DNA from: Candidatus Shapirobacteria bacterium
GTDB taxonomy: Bacteria > Patescibacteriota > Microgenomatia > UBA12405
NCBI GenBank assembly: GCA_023245435.1
Contig: JAHFKH010000017.1
Location: 10,610 to 16,097 of the forward strand
Direction: 5' to 3'
DNA: 5,488 nt
The notes beneath the pieces were generated by a model that was given only the letters and a program-made list of their open reading frames with translations, searched no databases and had not been told where the DNA came from. This document shows, piece after piece, positions 1 to 5,262 of the stretch (the first letter of the stretch is position 1; every line of letters begins with the position of its first letter). Made by a program: the position numbers and the translations under genes.

Positions 1-1045
1 TGATGGCTGGTATTGTACTGGTTGTGAAGAATTTAAAACAGAAAAAGAATTGGTTGATTTACATTGTCCTTTACACCCCCCAGAAAAAACAGTTAAAAAA
101 TCAGAGGAAAATTGGTTTTTTAAATTGTCAAAATATGTCCCCAAATTAATAGAATTAATTGAAGACAATAAAACCAATTATGTTTTTCCTGAAAGTAAAA
201 GAGCCGAAGTATTGGCAAAATTAAAAGGTGGAGTTAATGATATTTCAATATCCAGGGAAAAAGTTAAATGGGGAATTCCAGTACCGTGGGATACCGATCA
301 CACTATTTATGTATGGGTTGATGCCTTAATTAATTATTACAGTGCGACCCAATTTATAGAAAATAAATCAGACTTTTGGCCAGCAAATTTGCATTTGTTG
401 GGCAAAGAAATTTTATGGTTTCATACTGTAATTTGGCAGGCAATGTTGTTGTCGGCAAATTTACCTCTACCTTTAAAAACTTATACCCATGATTTTTATA
501 CAATAGATTCGCAAAAAATGTCCAAATCATTGGGAAATACTATTCCACCACAAGAAATTGTAGATTTATTTGGAACTGATGGCGCGAGGTATTTGATTAC
601 CCGATCGTTTCCCAATAATGGTGATGCTGATGTGGGGATTACCCGTTTTAAGGAAAGATATAATGCAGACCTCGCTAACAACTTGGGCAACTTAGTGTCG
701 AGAGTATGTAAACTAAGTGACAAGTTAACAGTTACGAGTTACGAGTTATCAGTTGATGAGGAATTTAAAAACTTAATTGATGATTTAAAGTTAGATGAAG
801 CAATAAGTTGGGTGTTTGCCAAATTTATCGATGAATCGAATAATAAATTAAATATTGTTTCACCATGGAAGTTGGAACCTAATGATCCAAAGCGAATTGA
901 GGTATTGACTCAATGTGTTAATAATTTACGGGCGGCTGCTTATTATTTGACACCGGTGATGCCCCAAACTTGTGAAAAAATTATTAAGACTTTGGAGGGA
1001 GAAATCAAGCCGTTAACATCTGGATTGTTTGGGAGAATTAGCTAA
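1..1045 (+). CDS. metG: Methionyl-tRNA synthetase, C-terminal part (5' end outside window)
   Basis: Class I aminoacyl-tRNA synthetase that charges tRNA-Met with methionine in the cytoplasm. The frame is open from the first complete codon at base 2, so the gene enters from the left; 347 residues are visible, and the N-terminal roughly 120-130 residues with the HIGH motif are missing. Seen in order: a zinc knuckle of the CxxC...CxxH type (Cys codons at 14, 23 and 65, His at 74), the segment EENWFFKLSKY, WGIPVPWD followed by YVWVDALINYYSA, and the KMSKS loop at 515-529. The anticodon-binding helical domain follows and contains SPWKL. The protein ends soon after it (LFGRIS), so it lacks the C-terminal EMAPII-like tRNA-binding domain found in many bacterial enzymes. 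A heptamer repeat at 724-758 encodes a loop between the catalytic and anticodon domains. The TAA stop shares one base with the tatD start, as expected for a coupled pair; a metG-tatD neighbourhood is known in other bacteria such as Bacillus. Confidence 0.97.
   Translation, partial: DGWYCTGCEEFKTEKELVDLHCPLHPPEKTVKKSEENWFFKLSKYVPKLIELIEDNKTNYVFPESKRAEVLAKLKGGVNDISISREKVKWGIPVPWDTDHTIYVWVDALINYYSATQFIENKSDFWPANLHLLGKEILWFHTVIWQAMLLSANLPLPLKTYTHDFYTIDSQKMSKSLGNTIPPQEIVDLFGTDGARYLITRSFPNNGDADVGITRFKERYNADLANNLGNLVSRVCKLSDKLTVTSYELSVDEEFKNLIDDLKLDEAISWVFAKFIDESNNKLNIVSPWKLEPNDPKRIEVLTQCVNNLRAAAYYLTPVMPQTCEKIIKTLEGEIKPLTSGLFGRIS
724..758 (+). repeat. Degenerate heptanucleotide tandem repeat inside metG
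   Basis: Five consecutive 7-base units beginning GTT. Units two and three (731-744) are identical, GTTACGA; units one and four match GTTANNA; unit five is more diverged. The unit length is not a multiple of three, so the repeat is not a protein repeat. It is read through as the segment KLTVTSYELSV, between the catalytic domain and the anticodon-binding helices of MetRS, a place where length variation is tolerated. The repeat structure is seen directly; its origin as a short-repeat expansion or insertion is inference. Confidence 0.55.
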
Positions 1046-1743
1046 TGATTGATACACATTCACACATTGCCACTAATATTGAAGGATTGGATTTTGTAGT
1101 GATGTCGGGGGCAAATATGGCTGACTCAAAAAATAATTTAATTTTGGCAAAAAATAACAAAAAATTGCTGGCGGCAGTGGGGATACATCCACAAGAAATT
1201 AAAGATGATATTAATGATTTGGAAAAATTAATTTCAAATGGGGTGGTGGCGATAGGGGAATGCGGGTTGGAGTTTACTGACAATGTTGACAAAGAAAAGC
1301 AGATTATTTATTTTAAAAAACAAATAGATTTGGCGCAAAAATATAATAAAGCATTGATTGTACACAGTCGGAAAGCATCGAGTGAAACTATTGAAATATT
1401 AAAAAGTTATAAAGATTTGAGGGGAGTAATACATTGCTATACGGGTGGAAAAAAGAGAATAAAAAGTTATTTAGAAATAAGTGATAATTGGTATTTTGGA
1501 ATTGACGGTAATTTGACTTATGAAGATGGTTTAGTAGAAGTAGTAAAAAATATACCCAAAGATAGGTTGGTTTTAGAGACTGATTCCCCTTACCTGACTC
1601 CTGTTCCCCACCGATTAGAGCCAAATTGCCCCCAAAATATTAAATTTATTTATCAAAAAGTGGCCGAAATTTGGGAAATGAGTTTTACTGAAACCGAAAA
1701 AATAATTGATGAAAATGCCAAAAGATTATTTGGAATCAAGTAA
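1045..1743 (+). CDS. tatD: TatD-family metal-dependent hydrolase (putative DNase)
   Basis: Member of the TatD amidohydrolase-fold family. Characterised members are metal-dependent 3'-5' exonucleases active on DNA (and RNA), implicated in DNA repair or turnover. All expected metal ligands are visible: HxH at residues 5 and 7, Glu72 in the AIGECGLE motif, His107 in IVHSRK, His130 in VIHCYTGG, and Asp180 in the signature LETDSPYLTP. VGIHPQ at 45-50 is also typical. At 232 residues it is shorter than the usual 255-265; the shortening lies mainly between the HxH motif and VGIHP. The ATG overlaps the metG stop by one base (TAATG), with a possible Shine-Dalgarno GGGAG at 1031-1035, so it is probably cotranscribed and translationally coupled with metG. 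Its last 18 bases overlap the 3' end of the opposing HAD gene. The exact substrate cannot be read from the sequence. Confidence 0.94.
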   Translation: MIDTHSHIATNIEGLDFVVMSGANMADSKNNLILAKNNKKLLAAVGIHPQEIKDDINDLEKLISNGVVAIGECGLEFTDNVDKEKQIIYFKKQIDLAQKYNKALIVHSRKASSETIEILKSYKDLRGVIHCYTGGKKRIKSYLEISDNWYFGIDGNLTYEDGLVEVVKNIPKDRLVLETDSPYLTPVPHRLEPNCPQNIKFIYQKVAEIWEMSFTETEKIIDENAKRLFGIK

Positions 1744-2337
1744 AGTTTTTGATAGTTGATCGCAAGATTCTTGGCCTTGATTGGTTTTGGAATCAAATAA
1801 AAATGTTTGCCAATTTAATTGTTTGGCACCGTTGATATTTTCAAGCGAATCATCAATAAAAAATATTTGATTACCCGAGGCGTGACATTTGTTTTCAACT
1901 AATTTATATATTTTGGAATTTGGTTTGGTGATTTTTTCAACCGAAGACTGAATCATAAATTGGAAATTATCAAAAACAGGAAAATTTTTGTATATAGTGT
2001 CTTGATAATTTAGCCAATTATTGGTGCAAATTCCCAAAGGATAATTCTTGGCTAATTTTTTTATTAAATTTTTGGTCGGAGTAATTAGGTGGTGATTATC
2101 AATCCAAATTTGGTTAATTATGGCGGGGTTTACGTTTGTAATTTTTAATTCTGTTAATATTTTTTTAAAACCATCAATTGAAGCGATGCTTCCTTTTTCC
2201 ATTTCTGGTAAATATTTTTGAAATACTGGAGTAAAAATATTACTGTCTATTTTTAAATAATTGACGACTGAGGATAAACAAGTGTGCCAATCTAAAATGA
2301 CTCCACCAATGTCAAAAATTATCCAAGATGGTCTCAT
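1726..2337 (-). CDS. HAD-superfamily hydrolase (subfamily IA, YihX-like)
   Basis: A 203-residue haloacid dehalogenase-type hydrolase, most likely a small-molecule phosphatase. Motif I is FDIGGVILDW with the nucleophile Asp9. The usual second Asp (D-x-D) is Gly11, as in the FDxGNV/FDxGGV branch that includes YihX-type sugar-phosphate phosphatases and soluble-epoxide-hydrolase-like HADs. Motif II is Thr105 in GICTNN, motif III is Lys138 in ITKPNSKIY, and motif IV is the Asp162-Asp163 pair in IFFIDDSLENINGA. An alpha-helical cap fits residues of about 17-85. It is the last gene of the tsaD unit: its ATG overlaps the TGA of the thioredoxin-like gene by four bases (ATGA), and no Shine-Dalgarno is visible, so translation by coupling is likely. 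Its final codons run antisense through the last 18 bases of tatD. The fold is confident; the substrate is unknown. Confidence 0.9.
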   Translation of the reverse strand: MRPSWIIFDIGGVILDWHTCLSSVVNYLKIDSNIFTPVFQKYLPEMEKGSIASIDGFKKILTELKITNVNPAIINQIWIDNHHLITPTKNLIKKLAKNYPLGICTNNWLNYQDTIYKNFPVFDNFQFMIQSSVEKITKPNSKIYKLVENKCHASGNQIFFIDDSLENINGAKQLNWQTFLFDSKTNQGQESCDQLSKTLLDSK

Positions 2338-2576
2338 TTCAAATAGTCTGAAATGATATTTTCCAATTCTTTTTGCGAAGGATATTTATCAACTAAGGCT
2401 AACTCACCATCGATCAATAAAATAGTGTTACCTTGAAAGCCCCAACTATAAACTTTGTTCATGTCTTTGCTATATTCGGGATCATAATCAATTTGTAATT
2501 TTTTGCAGACGATTTCTAAATCGGCAAATAATTTTTTACCATTGGGTAGACCTCGATCAAATAGTTGGATTCGCAT
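2334..2576 (-). CDS. Small thioredoxin-fold protein lacking the CxxC active site
   Basis: An 80-residue protein whose layout matches the short thioredoxin/glutaredoxin-like family typified by archaeal MTH895 (redox-active disulfide protein 2): first strand MRIQLF, active-site turn, helix KKLFADLEIVCKKL, later strand ILLIDGELAL, and final helix after PSQKELENII. In that family the turn reads GCxxCKK; here it is GLPNGKK, so both cysteines are replaced, by Leu10 and Gly13. The threonine-cis-proline that normally precedes the ALVIDG strand also appears lost (GNTILLIDG). The only cysteine, Cys24, lies in the following helix. Thiol-disulfide chemistry is therefore unlikely; a binding or structural role is inferred. 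The gene starts 6 bases after the tsaD stop and overlaps the HAD gene by four bases, so it sits inside the tsaD transcription unit. Family assignment comes from remembered consensus, not from a search. Confidence 0.8.
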   Translation of the reverse strand: MRIQLFDRGLPNGKKLFADLEIVCKKLQIDYDPEYSKDMNKVYSWGFQGNTILLIDGELALVDKYPSQKELENIISDYLK

Positions 2577-2587
2577 GGGATATTATA
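2577..2587 (-). promoter_or_regulatory. Possible internal -10 element just upstream of the thioredoxin-like gene
   Basis: On the minus strand a perfect TATAAT occupies 2587-2582, five bases before the ATG at 2576, with the tsaD stop codon TAA embedded in it. No Shine-Dalgarno lies in front of this start. If functional, it would give a leaderless transcript of the thioredoxin-like and HAD genes. There is no convincing -35, and TATAAT is not rare by chance in DNA this AT-rich, so this is weak evidence. Confidence 0.25.
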
Positions 2588-3605
2588 ATTCAAAGCGAGG
2601 CGCGATGTCTATATTATTTATATCGCTTGGGCCAGAACGTTTAAATTGATGAAAACCAGCCAGCGCAATCATAGCAGCATTGTCAGTATTTAATTTTTTG
2701 GAATAAGGTAAATAAAGGGGTAATGATTTTGTTTTGGCTAGTTTTCGTACACGAGAACGCAATAATGAATTGGCCAATACCCCACCCGATGCCAAAATTG
2801 ATAATGGTTTATATTCATCAATAATTAAACTAAACTTCCTTTCTAGATGATTGAAAACTGCATTTTGAAAAGATGCGGCTAAATCAGATAAATGTTTTAA
2901 TTTTTTATCGACAGACCAATTTTTTATTTGATAATAAAAACTGGTTTTTAACCCAGAAAAGCTGAGGTTGAAATTTACTTTTTCTGGTAGGGGATTGGGT
3001 AAAATTAGAAATTTACAATCCCCTCCTTTGGCCACTCGTTCGATAATTGGACCACCAGGATAACCTAAACCCAATAATTTGGCAGATTTGTCCAAAGCCT
3101 CGCCAGCAGCATCATCTAACGTCTCCCCGACTATATGATAATCACCAACATCTTCGATTAAAACAATTTTGGTATGACCACCCGAAACTGTAAGACCCAA
3201 ACATGGAAAAATAGGTGTAAATTTTGGCAATCCTTTACTATTTTTTAAAAAAACAGATAATAAATGACCTTCAACATGATTGACTGCGACTAATTTTATA
3301 TTATGTTTTTTGGCCAAAGTCTTGGCATAATTAAAACCAACAGCCAAAGCAATACCTAAACCCGGCCCACGAGTAACAGCAATTAAATCGATATCATCAA
3401 TAGTTTTTTTGGCATTTTTTAGAGCAGTATTAACTACTGGATCAATTCTTTCCTGATGGGCTCGTTTGGCAATATCGGGGACGACACCACCCCATTCTTG
3501 ATGAAGATTAATTTGGGAGGAAATAACATTACTTAAAATTTTGTCATCATAAAGCACGGCAGCACAGGTGTCATCACAACTTGTTTCTATACCGAGGATA
3601 TACAT
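2583..3605 (-). CDS. tsaD: tRNA N6-adenosine threonylcarbamoyltransferase TsaD
   Basis: The Kae1/Qri7/TsaD family enzyme that transfers the threonylcarbamoyl group from threonylcarbamoyl-AMP to A37 of ANN-decoding tRNAs, forming t6A in the cytoplasm. The 340-residue length is normal. Seen: MYILGIETSCDDT at the start (ASKHA nucleotide-binding fold), WGGVVPDIAKRAHQE at 38-52, the metal-binding HxxxH of VNHVEGH (His110, His114), SGGHTKI at 141-147, DDAAGEALDK at 164-173, SFSGLKT at 215-221, SGGVLANS at 273-280 and TDNAAMIA at 307-314, whose Asp308 is the third metal ligand. The residue before TDNAA is Asn rather than the common Cys. The ATG at 3605 is the natural family start. No Shine-Dalgarno precedes it, but a TATAAT lies seven bases upstream. 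It heads a minus-strand unit with the thioredoxin-like and HAD genes, and the TsaC-TsaE fusion lies one gene away on the same strand. Confidence 0.98.
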   Translation of the reverse strand: MYILGIETSCDDTCAAVLYDDKILSNVISSQINLHQEWGGVVPDIAKRAHQERIDPVVNTALKNAKKTIDDIDLIAVTRGPGLGIALAVGFNYAKTLAKKHNIKLVAVNHVEGHLLSVFLKNSKGLPKFTPIFPCLGLTVSGGHTKIVLIEDVGDYHIVGETLDDAAGEALDKSAKLLGLGYPGGPIIERVAKGGDCKFLILPNPLPEKVNFNLSFSGLKTSFYYQIKNWSVDKKLKHLSDLAASFQNAVFNHLERKFSLIIDEYKPLSILASGGVLANSLLRSRVRKLAKTKSLPLYLPYSKKLNTDNAAMIALAGFHQFKRSGPSDINNIDIAPRFEL

Positions 3606-3625
3606 GTGGTGTATTATAAATTATT
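3606..3625. promoter_or_regulatory. 20-bp divergent promoter with overlapping -10 elements
   Basis: This is the whole gap between the divergent starts of tsaD (minus) and the secreted protein (plus). The plus strand carries TATTAT at 3612-3617, predicting a start at about 3624, two bases before the ATG at 3626. The minus strand carries TATAAT at 3618-3613, predicting a start at about 3606, one base before the ATG at 3605. The two elements share the same seven bases, TATTATA. No Shine-Dalgarno precedes either start and there is no room for a leader. Clear -35 boxes are not visible. The elements are seen; bidirectional leaderless transcription is inferred. Confidence 0.5.
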
Positions 3626-4180
3626 ATGAATAAATATATTTGGGGAAGCTTGTTATTGATTACTGTTTCATTGATTGGGGTGTGGTGGATGTTGACTAAT
3701 AATGGAGTAATTAAAACCGCTGAAGTTAAACGAGAAGAGGCAATAAATGCAATATATCCAAGTGTTACTACTTCTAAAAGTAAAACAAAAGTAACTCCCA
3801 CGACAATGATAGTGGGTCAGGCGCCAAATAAAGGCGGGCTAGTTGAGGCAAACCAAACAATTTTTGAAAGTGTGTATTCACCAGATCGAAAATTGTATAT
3901 TGAAAAAGAATATAGTGGGACTCGATATGTTTTATGGCGATCAGATAGTAAAATTACGGTACATGTGGGTAATAGTTGGAGTTGGGTACATCCTCGACGA
4001 TCGTTAACTGAAACTGGAGTGGTGCTGGGTCAAAAAACTTTTGAATATAATATTGGCAGTCAACGAATTGTTGATTTTGTTGATAATGGTAAAAAATATA
4101 CCATTCAATGTGTCCACAATGGAAATTCAACAAACAAAGAAGAGTGTAATAAATTTGTGGCTAATTTTAAATTGATTTAA
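3626..4180 (+). CDS. Membrane-anchored or secreted protein of unknown function, two C-terminal cysteines
   Basis: Not recognised as a named family. The 184-residue protein begins with a short basic N-terminus and one hydrophobic segment at about residues 5-23, suitable as an uncleaved signal anchor or signal peptide; there is no lipobox cysteine. A Ser/Thr/Lys-rich linker follows at about 46-62. The remainder, 75-184, looks beta-rich with many aromatic residues (YVLWRSDSKITVHVGNSWSW) and ends in a segment containing Cys162 and Cys174, which could form a disulfide outside the membrane. This suggests an N-in, C-out topology with an exposed C-terminal domain. The ATG is 21 bases from the divergent tsaD start, with no Shine-Dalgarno and a -10-like TATTAT eight bases upstream. 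Its stop overlaps the stop of the convergent tsaC-tsaE gene by four bases. A true gene is supported by length, signal anchor and tight packing; the function is unknown. Confidence 0.82.
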   Translation: MNKYIWGSLLLITVSLIGVWWMLTNNGVIKTAEVKREEAINAIYPSVTTSKSKTKVTPTTMIVGQAPNKGGLVEANQTIFESVYSPDRKLYIEKEYSGTRYVLWRSDSKITVHVGNSWSWVHPRRSLTETGVVLGQKTFEYNIGSQRIVDFVDNGKKYTIQCVHNGNSTNKEECNKFVANFKLI

Positions 4181-4182
4181 AA
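4165..4182. terminator. A/T-only inverted repeat across the convergent stop codons
   Basis: TTTTAAAT at 4165-4172 and its exact complement ATTTAAAA at 4175-4182 flank a two-base centre. The palindrome covers the overlapping TAA stops of the two convergent genes. It could fold on either transcript, but the stem has no G-C pair and the two-base loop would force the innermost pair open, so intrinsic termination would be weak. The inverted repeat is seen directly; the terminator role is a guess. Confidence 0.25.
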
Positions 4183-5244
4183 GTCAAAACTTAGACGACG
4201 TTCGGTTTGGGAAATATATTCAAAATTAATGGCAAAATAATTGGTGTGTTGTTTTAACCAATCTAGATTACTTTTTCCCATAATTTCTGGCCATTCAATG
4301 CAAGCAACAATATTTTTTTTAAAATAATCTTTAAATTTTAAATCGATAAAATCTTTGGTGGTGTTAAGACGATAAAGGTCAAAATGAAGAAATTTACCAT
4401 AATCGTTAACAATGACAAAAGTGGGTGAGGTGATGTGTGACTTTATACCTGTTATTTTGCCTATAGATTGGGAAAATACGGTTTTACCACAACCCAAATC
4501 ACCAGATAAACCCAAAACTATGGGGCCATTTAATTTTTTGTTAATAATTTTTTGAAACAGAAAATTGGCGATTTTACCGGTTTCAATTTCGGAAGTTGAT
4601 AAAAGTGAAGTAGAATTGCTGGCAATCAAATCCCCTCGTCTGAGAATTTTTAATTCGGACTCGGTAGCATCAATAACAGTTGAAGGTAAATTTTTGGGTA
4701 ATTTACCAGCATCAACAATTAAATCGAGTAAATTTTTCTTTTTTTGCGATAAGGTGTGCAAAAATGAGGCAACAGAATAATGAGGTGATCGGCCGGATAA
4801 ATTGGCGGAGGTGGCGGTGATGGGGAGATTTAAATATTTAATTAATTTTAAAATATATTTAGAATTGGGAATGCGAATACCAAGGGTGCTATTTTCAGCT
4901 TCAATACCGGGAGCAACTTTATGTAATCCATTAGTAACAATTGTAAATGGGCCAGGTAATAATTTTTTATACAATTTTTGGGTAGATGTGGATAATTTTA
5001 CGTATTTTTCAGCCATTTTTGTATCGCAAACGGCAATGGAAATAGCCTTACCTACCCAGCGATTTTTAAATGACAACAGTTTTTTGACTGCATTTGGATT
5101 AATTGGGTCAACGGCTAAAATATAAACGGTGTCAGAGGGAAAGAGAACTAATCCCCCATTTTTGATGATCTTGGCAATTTCGGGAAGATGTGCGTCAAAA
5201 TTATTTTGATTAATAGTTATCATGTCCACGGGTGATTTTAACAT
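4177..5244 (-). CDS. TsaC-TsaE fusion: threonylcarbamoyl-AMP synthase joined to t6A-complex ATPase
   Basis: One uninterrupted 355-residue frame holds two t6A enzymes. Residues about 8-206 are TsaC/Sua5/YrdC, which makes threonylcarbamoyl-AMP from threonine, bicarbonate and ATP: PSDTVY at 36-41, the K-x-R pair Lys60/Arg62 with Lys66, LLPGPFTIV at 95-103, Arg124 in GIRIPN, the SxN motif Ser146/Asn148 in TATSANLSG, then STVID and LRRGDL at 201-206. The C-terminal arm of long Sua5 proteins is absent. Residues about 215-355 are TsaE: Walker A GDLGCGKT at 248-255, ITSPTF at 271-276, HFDLYRL at 287-293 and IEWPE at 316-320. Usual active-site residues are present in both halves. PSDTVYILA replaces the usual P(T/S)xTVYGLG. 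The junction near residues 207-218 has no ATG or GTG for separate TsaE translation. Met1 (5244) or Met8 (5221-5223) could be the start; Met8 matches the usual YrdC N-terminus better. Confidence 0.95.
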   Translation of the reverse strand: MLKSPVDMITINQNNFDAHLPEIAKIIKNGGLVLFPSDTVYILAVDPINPNAVKKLLSFKNRWVGKAISIAVCDTKMAEKYVKLSTSTQKLYKKLLPGPFTIVTNGLHKVAPGIEAENSTLGIRIPNSKYILKLIKYLNLPITATSANLSGRSPHYSVASFLHTLSQKKKNLLDLIVDAGKLPKNLPSTVIDATESELKILRRGDLIASNSTSLLSTSEIETGKIANFLFQKIINKKLNGPIVLGLSGDLGCGKTVFSQSIGKITGIKSHITSPTFVIVNDYGKFLHFDLYRLNTTKDFIDLKFKDYFKKNIVACIEWPEIMGKSNLDWLKQHTNYFAINFEYISQTERRLSFDF

Positions 5245-5262
5245 TTTTGATACAATTACAGG
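5245..5262. promoter_or_regulatory. 18-bp divergent promoter with overlapping -10 elements
   Basis: This gap separates the ATG of tsaC-tsaE (minus) from the GTG of the partial membrane protein (plus). On the plus strand TACAAT at 5251-5256, preceded by TG at 5248-5249, forms an extended -10 (TGnTACAAT). Its predicted start is at about 5263, exactly the GTG. On the minus strand TGTAAT at 5260-5255 predicts a start at about 5248, four bases before the ATG at 5244. The two elements overlap by two bases. As at 3606-3625, there is no Shine-Dalgarno and no room for a leader. Element matches are seen; function is inferred. Confidence 0.45.

Noticed and set aside
496..723. Minus-strand open frame of 75 codons inside metG
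   Set aside because: It lies wholly antisense to the KMSKS and following MetRS region, whose motifs are unmistakable; the protein shows no recognisable domain.
1038..1292. Minus-strand open frame across the metG-tatD junction
   Set aside because: It is antisense to the TatD N-terminus (HxH, GIHP and GECGLE motifs) and has no support of its own.
1388..1624. Minus-strand open frame inside tatD
   Set aside because: It is antisense to the TatD His130 and ETDSP motifs; the Leu/Asn-rich low-complexity translation is typical of a shadow frame.
1763..1775. Small palindrome CAAGATTCTTG near the tatD-HAD junction as a terminator
   Set aside because: The arms are only five bases, no T-run follows on the proper strand, and the sequence lies inside the HAD coding region.
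1729..1796. Direct 11-base repeat TTTGGAATCAA at 1729-1739 and 1786-1796
   Set aside because: The two copies encode DSK twice at the HAD C-terminus, 19 codons apart. A small duplication is possible, but two short copies in AT-rich coding DNA are not strong evidence of an element or attachment site.
2334..2336. Alternative genetic code with UGA read as glycine, as in some CPR groups
   Set aside because: TGA ends the thioredoxin-like gene exactly at an ATGA coupling with the HAD gene, and conserved glycines use GGN codons throughout.
3574..3801. Minus-strand open frame spanning the tsaD start and the membrane protein start
   Set aside because: It crosses two better-supported gene starts and the divergent promoter, and the translation has no family resemblance.
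4615..4640. Separate TsaE gene beginning at a TTG near the domain junction (GAGGGG just upstream)
   Set aside because: The TTG encodes Leu206 at the end of the TsaC LRRGDL motif and is only about two bases from the purine run, too close for a normal Shine-Dalgarno; the frame is continuous, so a fusion is simpler.
4565..5125. Two plus-strand open frames (4565-4780 and 4802-5125) within tsaC-tsaE
   Set aside because: Both are antisense to the TsaC motifs SxN and KxR and to the domain linker, and they show no coherent domain.
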